64,000 bases of DNA from Rhizopus sp. PT2906. Lineage: Eukaryota; Mucoromycota; Mucoromycetes; Mucorales; Rhizopodaceae. The position numbers and the translations under genes were made by a program. The stretch lies in NCBI GenBank assembly GCA_025529335.1, contig JAMYHX010000031.1, forward strand, positions 105,992-169,991, given 5' to 3'. Numbering within the stretch: position 1 is the stretch's first letter; the number at the start of each line of letters is the position of its first letter. Of this stretch, positions 21,616-32,663 are shown one piece after another. The notes beneath the pieces were generated by a model. The model did not search any database and was not told the DNA's origin. It was given only the letters and a program-made list of their open reading frames with translations.

Positions 21616-22466
21616 AGTTTTATTAAGAAACAAAAATGAGTTCCAGACAAATAAAGTGCCCTTTTCTTTTTGATTTAACTCCGCTTTTAGATTTGCTTGG
21701 AGACTGCATTAGCCAATGAATTGTCTACAGTCTTAACAGATGATCGTACAACTTTGTTTCTATTCTTGCAAGGCCAACATTACATACGCCAGAAAATAGG
21801 CTAATGCTAAGGGGCGCTTCTTCACTATACACGTAAGGAACTGGAATATCCTTTAATGTTAAACACGAATTTCATGATCTGGGTTAAGATACTGCTTTTA
21901 CCATAAGAGATTATCTTTTAAAGAAATGTATCCTTTTATATAAAGAAGTAACGATTCATATTCAAAGGAGAAGCTCTATTTAGTCTATCTTATCACTGAA
22001 AGTGTGTACAGGTAATCCTATTTTTTGGATTCACTCTATTCATACTAATTACTGTCGTTTATGCAGAATCAGTCATAAGCAGGCAGTATTCTATGACAAA
22101 GTTCTACAATGTGTAATAAATAATTTACTGTACTAAATCTAGTTATCTACAGAGAATCAATTGACAAACAAAGCAAGCGTTTGGAGCGTGAAAATACAGC
22201 AGACCCAAGCCAAAGCAGCACTGATGACAATAAGTATACTGAAAGAGATAGTTTATTTATTAAATCTATGAGCAAGCCATGTAAAAACAAAAACTGGAAA
22301 CGTGTATCTAATGAAGGAAGAGTACAAGGGCTTTTTACCATTATTTATCATTTACAAAAGTGAAAAAAGCCATTTACTAAATAGGTATTCTAATCTGTAT
22401 TACTTTGATCATGCTGTCATCCTTTCCTTTTCCTCTTCTCTTTTTCTTTAGTTCCTCATTCTGCTA
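21616..22466. other. Intergenic with a repeat-element fragment
   Basis: Divergent region between the ChAP gene and the nuclease-helicase. It carries an inverted-repeat element end at 21772 onward. A 60-codon open frame at 22181-22363 has no recognisable motif and no splice partner. A pyrimidine-rich tract (22420-22460) precedes the predicted nuclease-helicase start. Confidence 0.45.
21772..21895. mobile_element. Truncated inverted-repeat element end
   Basis: Carries the family left terminus GGCCAACATTACATACGCCA, the AAAATAGGCTAATGCTAAGG block and about 80 bases of interior (including ACACGTAAGGAACTGGAATA) that matches, reversed, the copy near 53.7 kb. The opposite terminus was not found, so it is a solo end or a deletion derivative. 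Confidence 0.55.
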
Positions 22467-25400
22467 ATGACTAAACAAGTAAAAAAATAATAAAAAGACT
22501 CCACTTTTCAAATACTTTTCTGTCTTATACAAAGTTTACTCTATATTAGTCAGTTCAAGTCATTCCAAAGTTTTCTATTTCAACTCTGGCCAGTGGCAGC
22601 TTTTACGACTGCGAGAAGCATTACTACTTGCTTTCAAAACCTCAACCAAAGAATGAACAGAACTTTGAAATTTCATCCAAGAGCTTACACATGAAACGAG
22701 GCATCGTCTTTGAAGAACGACTTTTTGAAATGCATAAATCGTCCATTGTCAATCACACAAACACTACTGATTTCATTAAAGCCTTAAGAGAAGCTAAACA
22801 TGGCCAATATTTGTATCAACTGAGGTTTAGCCTCCCCGAAGAATTCTATACAGACGTTATTGGTGATGCCAAGACATATCGAATACGAAACTTTATTCCA
22901 GACTTTTTATATATCAAAGAAGATCCTGCAACCAAAATCAAAAAAATTCTTATTATTGATGCAAAGTCATCCAATAATATGTCAAGCACACATCAGTTTC
23001 AAGTCGTCTCTTATGCGTTCTTGATAGGTTATCTCATCAGAGACATGCCGGATCTAGAAGTAGACGCGTTAGGTGGTGTATGGTTACCAGACGATATGGA
23101 GAAGCCGCAAATGTTCCGTATTGATTTAGTCATGGGCAAAATTAAATTGTTCTATAAAAAGAAACTAATTGATATCCTCAAAAGCAGTAAACCAGAATGG
23201 GATCTAGGGATGAAGTGTTCTACTTGTTCATTCTATGCTCAGTGTAAAGAGGACGCAAAGGGGACTGTGAAACAGCTACCTTATATGAATCGGGAGAAGC
23301 TCAGTATGATTCGAGAAAGTACGCCTGAAGATATTGAAGACCTTGCTGGATTGCTTCAAAGCATGAATCTTCATGAACATGGCCTTACTCGAGATATGAC
23401 AAACATTCAACAATATATCCAGTCTTACGAAAGCAAAAAACCAATCTTTCTTGGATACGCCACCACTTCTACTGCCAAGGACGTTGATCATGCCATCTAT
23501 ACCTCGTTCCTAGTGGATACTTACTCTCGAAAGCCTTACGCTTATGCATTTCACATATTTGACTTTGAAGAAGGCGTGTTCTTACAGGATTCATTCTCTT
23601 TCTGCGTTAATGCTAGTACTTACCAATTGGATGATGATAAAGATAATGCTGCTTACTGCAGATTTACTGATGAATTCATTGATCATTTATCGACGCTACT
23701 CAATTTTATGGACAGACGAAGATCGCGCTGTTTATTCTATGTGTACAGCAATAAGACAAGAGACGCGATAGGTTCGTTTTTATATGATTTAATTGCTTCT
23801 AAAGGAAAGCACCTGGTGTCATTACAGAACAAGAGAAGAGTTGAAATACTTGAAGCTGCTGCCAAGTGTCTAGTGACTTTGTTCCAAGGCGTCGATCTCC
23901 TTGGCCTCTCCACTCCGATAGCCCTCCCATGCATGGAAGAGGATCAAAAGTTGGCTGGAGTTGAACGGTTTGTTAGTATTGAAAACCTGCTTGAACAGAA
24001 TATTGCTCTCCCTGCCTCAGTCTGTTATGAATTATCTGATGCTGTAGAATGGATGGCAAGCGCATACAGAAAAAATGGCGTTTCCTTGGACTCACTTTAC
24101 GATGAGAACATCCATAAACAATGGTTAAAAAGGGAAGAGAATGGATCAAACGGTGAGCAAGTTGTTCAACTTGTTGTTCAGCAATTACTTGACCAACTCA
24201 ACTGGCTCCATGCAGTCATGGAGACGTATTGGATGCTGGCAAATGACTATATGGAATCGAACTGCATAGAGCTATTCCCTCTTCCGTGTATTCCGTTCAA
24301 ATGGCCAGAAACTAGATACTTTAATCATTCTATCCTTGCCAAACTCACATACTTTAAGCAACTCGAATGTATTTCCGCATGCAACACATGTCGAAGGGAT
24401 CCTACTGCTGACTTGGACATGCTAAGAGGTCATAAAATGTTTCAACCGTCATCAAGTCTGATTCTTGGTTTCAAATCGGAGCACAGGTTAAGCAAGTTTG
24501 AAGTTAGCCTTCAGTTTGAGGTCATTGATACAGGTGATGGACGTGATTTGAAGGAAAAATTGGACCGCCTTGTCTTCAATGACTGGCACCAGTATATCCT
24601 TGTTCCTGATAATTATCAGGATATTATTGAAGTTGCTCGATATTCACATTTACTACACATGAACACTTCAAAATACAAAAAGAAGGGAATAACTTGTGTG
24701 AATATATCACATGTAGATATTGATGAAGGAAGGCTAACACTGACAAAGCTCGGTACACTTGGAAAGCCTGCTCCAAAGTATCGCTTATATAAACGATACA
24801 CAGACTTTACTACTCAGGAATGCCTAGATGCGATAACAAGAATAGATAAAGAGGATGAATTTATGGATATGATCGTAGGTTACAATCATAATATTACTGA
24901 TAGTGTTTACTAAGGTTACACATGTAGGATCTGTTAAATGATCCAAATGGATGGTCAAGGGAGAATGTATTTGATGATATTGGATTCAATTCATCATCAG
25001 AGACACAAGAATCACTCAATACATTCAACATGTCATCATCTCAAAAGGCAATTGCCACCAGCATCATCCAAAGACGTCTGCAGATCATCTGGGGACCTCC
25101 TGTAAGTTTCCTTGTTTGGATATATTAATAGAAACTAAACTACATGACCCCAAGGGATCTGGTAAAACAGAGTTTTTATCCAGATTTATCAACTGGTATA
25201 TCCTCAACTTTGTCAGATGCAATGGATTAACGGATCTGATGATCGGCGTCACCGCGTTCACCAAAACCTCGATATTAAACCTTTTGAAGCGTATAGAAGA
25301 CATACAGAAGCAGTACGGGCTTGAGGATTTATTTTCTATTATTTATGCAACATACGATACAAAGGAAGACAGCGCGTCAGCCATCAAGTACGTCAAATGG

Positions 25401-25646
25401 AGAAAATCACTCACTGTCGTGAACAAGTTGAAGAAAGAATCCGGAATAAGAGTGTTTGTCATGGGTGCCACTATTTACAGCTGGAATAACATTAAAGATA
25501 ACTGGAAATTATTTAAGGGGTGCAGAATGATGCTTATCGATGAAGGTTCTCAGTTGCTTGTATCTGATGCACTACTAGCAATTAGATGCCTTTCGTTTCC
25601 ACGCTGCAGACTCATTGTTGCAGGAGATCATATGGTAAGATGCATA

Positions 25647-25697
<51 letters not shown>

Positions 25698-26595
25698 CCT
25701 ATCGCCACTCACATGTATCATCTAGCAACTGGGTCCAATTTTGGCAAACGACTATTCTAAACTAACCGTATCTGTCAAAGATCCTCTTCTATACGGTTCC
25801 ATTCAACAGTACTTGATGAGGACAGAACATAATGATGCAATAAGTACTCGTGCATTCCTTCTGCAGAAGGATTCTGTGGACGATTTTGGTCCGAATACAT
25901 TGCAGTTGAAAGATAACTGGCGCATGAATGATGAAATGAATAGATTCTTTAAATTGATATATGGACCCGACCTCATCTCACGTAACCCAGAAAGGAAACT
26001 CAAGCTTCGAGAAAAAGATATGAAAGACGATCTGTTAAGGTCTATCTTGGACCCTTCACGTGCCATTTCGTTGGTGAACGTACAAGTTCCTGTATATTTG
26101 ATATCTCAGATGCAGGAAGTAGAAGCAAATATTGTCTGTAAATTGGTAGATGCCTACTTGGGTTCCCTAAAAGAGTCATCAATGCCTGTCCGACAAGATG
26201 CGCCCAAGGTCATGGTTATCGCCCCCTATGTGAAACAATGTGTTGCGATCAAAAGAAGGCTTAACCATATTTCAGACAAGATATTGGTTGGTACTGTGGA
26301 CAAGATGCAAGGACAAGAAAGCGATTTGATTATTGCTTGTTATGTGTGTAAGTTGAATGATTACAGAAATGACTTTTTAGTTGATTTCAGAAGATGGAAT
26401 GTTACCTTGTCACGAGCAAAGTGTAAGGTTGTTGTACTAGCCATAGACAACCTGTTTGAGCAGAATGTGCATAAGCAGATAGTAAAATCGTTAGGTTCTT
26501 CCAATTTTGAACCGGTAGACGGATTAGCACTTTTGTGTTTATTAAAAGAATGGACAACACAAAGAAAGTCAAGTCATGTTTGGGTTGTAGAATAA
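22467..26595 (+). CDS. Fe-S RecB-like nuclease fused to SF1 (Upf1/Dna2-like) helicase
   Basis: Five exons (22467-22478, 22550-24874, 24928-25101, 25155-25634, 25726-26595) give 1286 residues. The N-terminus has a PD-(D/E)xK nuclease: IPDFLYI (Asp near 122), IIDAKSS (Asp141, Lys143) and HQFQVVSY. Cys25 (SFYDCEKH) plus CSTCSFYAQC (227, 230, 236) gives the C-xn-C-x2-C-x5-C spacing of the iron-sulfur nucleases Dna2, AddB and Cas4. The middle is reminiscent of bacterial TM0106-type RecB-like proteins. The helicase has GPPGSGKT (835-842, split by an intron), LIDEGSQL, AGDHMQLGPI, NWRMN, VGTVDKMQGQESDLI and NVTLSRAK, a complete SF1 set. Role inferred: DNA end processing or nucleic-acid surveillance. 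It is not canonical Dna2: the layout and spacing differ. The 12-nt first exon is the weakest call. Confidence 0.82.
25649..25697 (+). repeat. T49 homopolymer inside an intron
   Basis: Forty-nine T within the last intron (25635-25725) of the nuclease-helicase gene, upstream of its acceptor. It makes this intron 91 bases long, against about 53 for its neighbours, so the tract has probably expanded in place. Homopolymer length may be inexact. Confidence 0.8.
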
Positions 26596-26741
26596 ATATA
26601 AAGAAACAGCAATGGATATATATTTTTATTTAAATATGCATAAAAGAATTTTTTTTGGAGAAATACATTAGTGTATGAATGTTGCTTGCACTTGAAGTAT
26701 AATAAATGTGTGTGTATGTGTGTGTATGTGTATATGATGTT

Positions 26742-28199
26742 TTACAATGCTTGAAATTCAAATCTACCGTCTGTAGAAATCATGTTGTGCTCTTGTTGAC
26801 TTTTGATGGTATCTTTATCAGACATGAATTGCAAGAACTTTGGAGATTCTGTGAATGACTTTCCTAGACCAGATGATGGTTGAGGTGAAGAGGAACAAGA
26901 TGACCCCAGGCTTTCGGAAGATGCTTCCTGTGATTGAGGTACCATGTCAAGATAGTTCAAAGGGTTATAATAGGGTGACTTCAATGCATCTTCAATAGGT
27001 GAGTTGTGGTTAGTGATAACAAGGGGTGAGGAAGATGAAGTTAAGCAATCACTGATGTAGTTGTTACTGTTATTGTCGATGGGTGAAGACATGTTGATGG
27101 GTGATGCAATAGGTGAAGGCAAGTTCGCACCTTGTTGATGGTAGAAGTTAGATTGATCGACTAATTTGGTATCATTAGATTGGTTGTAGTCGAATGGGGT
27201 ATTCTTCAGGATGTCTGATTGGTTACTATTGTACAGCACCTTATCACATGATGGTGATACATCGGTAGGTTCACGGAGGCAAAAGTTAGGGACAGCATCT
27301 GTTTCAGGATAGGTAATATTGGTCAAATCTGGACATGACTGCCTGTGTGGGTAAAATAGGGTATTGGATGTATAGTTTGAGCGCACATCATAAAAGTTTT
27401 CGTAGTTCTTGAGATTTGTCATTGCTGAGGGAGGGAGAGAGTAGGTTACTGTGGAGTTGTGTCTAGCAGACAACCAAGAAGCCTCTTGTGGATAGCGGTG
27501 ATAGGAAGGATAGGGATAGGACCTATCATAGGCATATGGATGAAGACAGTATCCATAGTTACGAATTGGTCCTGCATCAGTAGACAGAGATCTGCGACTA
27601 GTTGGCCATGGGTCACTGAAGGTTCGGCTAAGCTCAGGTGCTGGTCTTTTGCCACGATGATTAGATCTGATTTTAGTATCATTGAGTTGAGCATATTGAT
27701 CTACAGTCCAATAGGAGCCTTTGCCTGGTTCATTCACCGGACGAGGGACACGAACGAAACTCTTATTCAAGGATAAGTTATGTCTAATTGAATTCTAAAT
27801 ATAAAAGAGGCTTATTAGTTACACTGAACCCTGCGAGGAGTAATTGAGGCTGCTCCATTGGTTACACCCCAAGTGATTTGTACATACCTTCCAACCGGAA
27901 CCGGCTGATGCGTAGTATGGATAGTGATCAATCACCCACTGGTATATTTGGCTTAGAGTTAATTTGTTTCCAGGACTTCGTTCGATAGCATATTTAATCA
28001 AGGTAGCGTACGAGTAAGGTGGCTTTCCTTCCGTGTTCTTTTCTACTTTCATATCAGATACTGCAGGAGAGGTTTTGGTTGGCTTTGTATTTTCTGAACA
28101 AGGAGATGATTGCATCCAAGGTGTACCAGCAGAGATATCTGATTTATGAGGTTTAAAAGTTGGGGAGGGTATGCTTCTGGGTATCATGTATGATTGCAT
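26742..28199 (-). CDS. Forkhead transcription factor
   Basis: Two exons (28199-27888 and 27794-26742) give 454 residues. The forkhead domain starts near residue 60: KPPYSYATLIKYAIERSPGN, LTLSQIYQWVIDHYPYY, GWKNSIRHNLSLNKSFVRV, then GKGSYWTVD. The intron falls exactly between GWK and NSIRHNLS. The rest is Ser/Asn/Pro-rich and probably disordered, with a possible activation region. ATG 28199 is the first ATG of the frame. The motif order is that of FKH/FOX proteins in general; no FHA domain is present, so it is not a Fkh1/Fkh2 or Fhl1 orthologue. Targets are unknown. Confidence 0.92.
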
Positions 28200-29820
28200 A
28201 AGTAATATATATAAAAGAGACAAGTTACAAAAAAAAAAGAAAAGAAAAGCAGAAAAAAGCAAGAGGCTATAAAAAGGGGTGAACAAATGTCAGGTGGTGC
28301 AAGTGATAGTAATGACGTGGATTAATAAAGCAATTACACTAATATATAAATCTGTTTATATTACAACAAGCGGGCTAAGCTGTAAGGAAGGTAAAGAAGG
28401 ATATATTCGAAGGATTTCAATATGCAGTGTAAACTTTATTTTGGCGCGCATTTAGGCTGGTTATCTCTCTCTTTCTTGCTCTCACTCTTTATCCCTTTCT
28501 TTCTCTGTTTTGAAATAAAGACTACCAACTACAACTTTATCTTTGTCGCCATGACTACAGGTATCATCATTTGCCATGTTGTCAAATTTGTACAATTGCC
28601 TATCAAAAATGACGACTCCTGAGCTTAAGGTGTTCCCTGTCCACATTACGTATTTCTATAGCAACGGGATAAGTTCCGAAAGAATAAAAGGGCAGGTGGT
28701 TACCAATATAACTTTTAATTTTACTAAATTTGAACAAAATTTGGGTTTTGTGTAAAGAAAAAAAAAATTTCTCAACCTTTTCAGAAAGTGACAGCGCTAC
28801 CTTACCTTAAATGGTCAGATATAGTTTACCTATTGGTCTTTGCTTTTTTGTGTTCAAAAACGGACTGACTAGATTCCATATTTCCTAATTTGGATAACCC
28901 AAAGTGTTTCATGTTTGATTGGGAATGCTTTATTTTAATAACTTGTTACCAAGAAAACACATGACATCCGACTTAAAATTCATGCGTCCAACTAATGCTT
29001 CCCGTGATTTTTGCCTTAAAGATATCACTTATTAAACTTTATATCCATGGTAACAAAAAAGCGTTGTTTATCCTTATTCCGTGACGATCAATTATGCTCT
29101 TGTTCAACACAAATATCAATTTATACTTTGTTGGGTGCTTTGTAATACAATTGAAATGAAGAACAGGATGGAATAATTTTCATTATAACTACAACAAAAA
29201 AGCCAAGACAAATACAGTAGCGTGGTACAACAGTAAAATAAGTCCCTTTTTTTAATGAAATATTTGTCTTGTATCGTTTATTACAGCTAAACAACACATA
29301 GGTTAACAATAATAACGATAATTTTATCTCTAGTTAACGCCATATGCCCGGCTTTATAAATTGATCAGCATCGTGCTTCTTGGCGTTTATGTAGTCTCGA
29401 CAGTATTCGGTGATTTCAATAAAATGGATGTTGAAAGAATTCATAAAAATCAAAAGACTTCCTCTCAGTATCCGAATTAGCCGTTAATGAGGGCTATTCT
29501 TGATGACTCGGAATACATACTTGATCGTGTCACAATAAAGGTGGCCTCATCTTTGCACACAAAGTTTTTTTTTTTCTCGGCCATGGGTGACCCACTTAAT
29601 TCATGCTGCATTAAACAATCCAAAAAAAGGGGTCCACATCACTGTAAACAGATAATTACAGATTCATGAAAATTAGAAAGGCTATTAACAACTGCTTTCC
29701 ATCGACTTGTCAACTTTTCTTTTTCCTTTTTTCTTTTTTCTTTTCTTTTTCTGAATTCTAGAATACAGAGTGTATATATTTTAACCATCGGGTGTTACCA
29801 CAAAGTGTGATAAGTACAAT
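28200..29820. other. Gene-free stretch with promoter-like CT tract
   Basis: Upstream of the forkhead gene. On the plus strand a CT-rich tract (28460-28510) is followed by ATGACTACAG|GTATCA at about 28551, which looks like a first exon and donor, but no continuing coding exon was found. The remainder is AT-rich with no gene. Confidence 0.4.
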
Positions 29821-30060
29821 ATGGATACAAAGGATATGACAGCTGTTACTGTCTTTGGCCTTCCTAAGGATGATGTGATGCAATTTTATTTAAGTAACTG
29901 GTTCCGTAGGTTTATACAACATCATTGGTAACTGGTTTATTTATTATTGTAATTGTTTAGGTTATTCACTTTGTTAGGCAAATACTTGTAAATAATCCCA
30001 AAACAGACGATACTTTTCATGAAAAAAGCGATATTGACTTTAACAAGTGCTATCTTTTAA
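29821..30060 (+). pseudogene. Possible small gene or gene remnant
   Basis: After a C/T-rich tract at 29720-29750 there is ATG (29821) opening MDTKDMTAVTVFGLPKDDVM, ending near a GTTTAT donor candidate at 29910. A second open piece follows (29960-30060) with ILVNNPKTDDTFHEKSDIDF. The two can be joined only by an unconvincing intron, and the second runs into stops. I recognise no family. It may be a degraded gene. Confidence 0.25.
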
Positions 30061-30462
30061 TACAGTGTTGCTGAAAGACTTATCTTGGTATACTAAAAGA
30101 CAATATTGTTATAGTAAATAAGCAAAGGTACAAACCCGCGTTTGTAATACATTCAAAGTGTTTACAAAGGTACATGTTTCTATCACCGAGCTAAATGTTT
30201 GCTAAATAATCAAAGTTTTTGTCATTAAATGAAAACATAGTAATCTATATCCAGAATTCCTTCACATCCGTTCTCCTTTGTTATTAGATTTATGTCAACT
30301 TAGTTCCTCGTTCTTTGAATGTTGACCCTAGTGCTTCCCTTTATGGTTGTAGAAAAGACACACAATTTCACTCCTTAATATGTTGTATGAAGTTTGTCAG
30401 CTTGACTTAATACATTTAGAAATCAAGATGGAAATAAGCTTTTGCCCCAATATACATTTTAT
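30061..30462. other. Gene-free 3' flank of TIM50
   Basis: AT-rich sequence downstream of the TIM50 stop. No gene or repeat recognised. Confidence 0.4.
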
Positions 30463-32120
30463 TTACTGTTGATTGGGTTGTTCATTTGTAGGCTGAGGTG
30501 GCATAATAGGTTGACCCTGTTAAATCATTATTAGTACATCAATGTATTTATTCTGTATTCATCTTACCGAAGCAGCCTGAGTCATTAAATCCCAAACGGA
30601 CATCTTCATTTGCTTCATCATTTCCATTTGTTTTTCCATATCTTGTTGCATGGCTTCCTCTTGCATCTTCTTTTGTTGCTCAAATTCAGTTGCGAAAGTT
30701 TCTCTTACATGTTTTCTCATTTGCTCCAAGTAGGTAGGTGGAGGTCCCTCTGTCACATCAGATGCTCCTCCGGTTAAGAGAGATCCCAAATTGCGCTTCG
30801 TTTTCTTCTTTGCTTGTTCTTCTTCCCATTGAAGTCGATGTAATTTGTTCATCTCTTCCTCACGCTTAGCCCATTCCACCGGAATATATGTTCCTTCAAA
30901 ACTCTTCAGCACGGGTCGAACATCAGGAGGATTTGTCAACGCAACAGCTACAGGGCAAGGTTAAGGCTCGTTCAAAAAATCTCACCCTTTGTTTACCTTC
31001 CAAGAAAGGAATGTATTCCAAAAGACCTTTATCATCAGCATTTCCTTTCCAGGGCTTCAGAGCGATACCGTTTTCAGGCTGTAAGCTGAAAGATTCGGGA
31101 TTGGAGTCCATGATGATGACCTTGCTCAAGTTACGGTTCAAGTAGGATAAGTCCTTGACGTACTTTCCATCAATATAACGTGTACCATCACGATACAATC
31201 TGTACATGGCATATTGATAGGGATCTAATTTATCCAAAATAGGAGCAGCATTCTTTTATAGAAAGGCAGTTAGAATCTCGCTTTAAACATCCTCTCTTCG
31301 CTTACCATTGCAGGTTGAGACGTGAAAACAACAATTTCATAGAACTGGGAAAGATAAGAGAGGAAATAGTCGACACCAGGTCGTTTAGCATGACGCCATC
31401 CATGCTCTTTCTATTTTATACCTATGAGTCATATCACATTTTAAGAAAATATGATGTACTTACATCCCAGTAAGAATAAACTAAAGTTTCATCCAAGTTG
31501 ATAACAAGCGTATAAGGTCTACGGTATGGCTCTGGCAAAGGCTCTGGGAGAAGCTTATCCCACATTGGTTTATTCATTTCCTATACCAATCTGTCAGTTT
31601 AGGTGAAGGGTTGGTTCACTACTGCTCTTCTTACATGCTGAAACTCTTTAAATCGGTCCAAACAACGTTTATATGCGGCAGTAAAAGCATTTTCGTTTGC
31701 ATACTATCGAATTATTTCTTATAAGTTATCTAGTTATATTCCAGTATGCTTCCTTACCTTTTCTTCTCTTTCACCCTCAAAAGGACGTCCTAAATAAAAC
31801 TATGAATAAAGAATTCATCTATACTGCGCGCTGATTTTACCATAATAAAACAAACCACCAAGAGCACCACCAGTCAAGATACCACCTACTAAGGCAATCT
31901 CTTTCATGTTGCCGTCTTTACTGCCTGATGCTTTTGTAGGTTTCTTGTCACCCTTGGGAAGAGTGACTTTTCCTTTGACAGCACCTGTTTTTTGTGCCAA
32001 TGCTTCCTCAGCAAGCTTACGGGCAGCAGAGGAAGCAGGTTCTTCTGGTGTTGCTGAGTAGCCTCTTTTTAATAAATTGAATGCTGTTTTTTGCAATCTA
32101 GCTGCTGATCTATTGTACAT
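30463..32120 (-). CDS. TIM50: Mitochondrial inner-membrane translocase subunit Tim50
   Basis: Receptor subunit of the TIM23 complex that passes presequence proteins from TOM to TIM23. Eight exons (32120-31841, 31789-31758, 31703-31635, 31580-31464, 31410-31306, 31252-30997, 30947-30568, 30516-30463) give 430 residues. A basic presequence (MYNRSAARLQKTAFNLLKRG) precedes a Gly-rich inner-membrane helix (GGILTGGALGGLFYY). The FCP1-like domain follows: PYTLVINLDETLVYSYWD, RPGVDYFLSYLSQFYEIVVFT, VIIMDSNPESF and ENGIALKPW. The first Asp of the DxDxT phosphatase motif is Asn here (NLDET), in line with a binding rather than catalytic role. The C-terminus is Met/Gln/Lys-rich and coiled. Confidence 0.95.
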
Positions 32121-32663
32121 TTCAAGAGGAACGAGATAACAGTGAAAAAAAGTGTGCCGAGTTAAATTATGCTAATTATCAGTGGCTTAAACTCCCCTGG
32201 TTACGCTTCCAGGGTTATCCTTTCAACTTCCGCTTGATCTGTAATGGTGGTATACAAGGAGAGAGAGGGTTGTAAGAAAAGCAATGAATCAATTCATATG
32301 TACGACATATTTTCCTCATAATCAATATTTAATTAACGGTTTATAAAGCACAGTCTTATATGGTTACGTAATACACTATCAAGTTAAAGCAAAGCGAGAC
32401 AATGAAAAGGAATACAGAATATTACTTGAGCAAAGTATTACTATCTATAGTCATATATGGCTCAGAGTATCATGAAGCCACATATTTTAGAAACTTTCAA
32501 ATGCAACCGCTACGCTTTATCATTGAATAATGGACCTCTTCATGTTCTCAAATAACTGAGCAAAACGAAATATTTTCTTTTTGATCAAGGGGTCTTTCTC
32601 TTTCTACAATCTAGCTTTTAATACACAACTTGTCTCTGTTGCTCATCTTTTCTGAGATAAACA
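32121..32663. promoter_or_regulatory. Divergent TIM50/FKS1 promoter region
   Basis: The 543 bases separate the two start codons, which point away from each other, so both promoters must lie here. A pyrimidine-rich stretch (32590-32650) sits just before FKS1. No binding site can be named with confidence. Confidence 0.5.

Noticed and set aside
22181..22363. 60-codon ORF upstream of the nuclease-helicase
   Set aside because: No motif, no splice partner and a composition like the neighbouring intergenic DNA.
28422..28622. Hydrophobic 66-codon ORF on the plus strand
   Set aside because: It is encoded by a CT-rich promoter-like tract; the Leu/Phe/Ser content follows from base composition.
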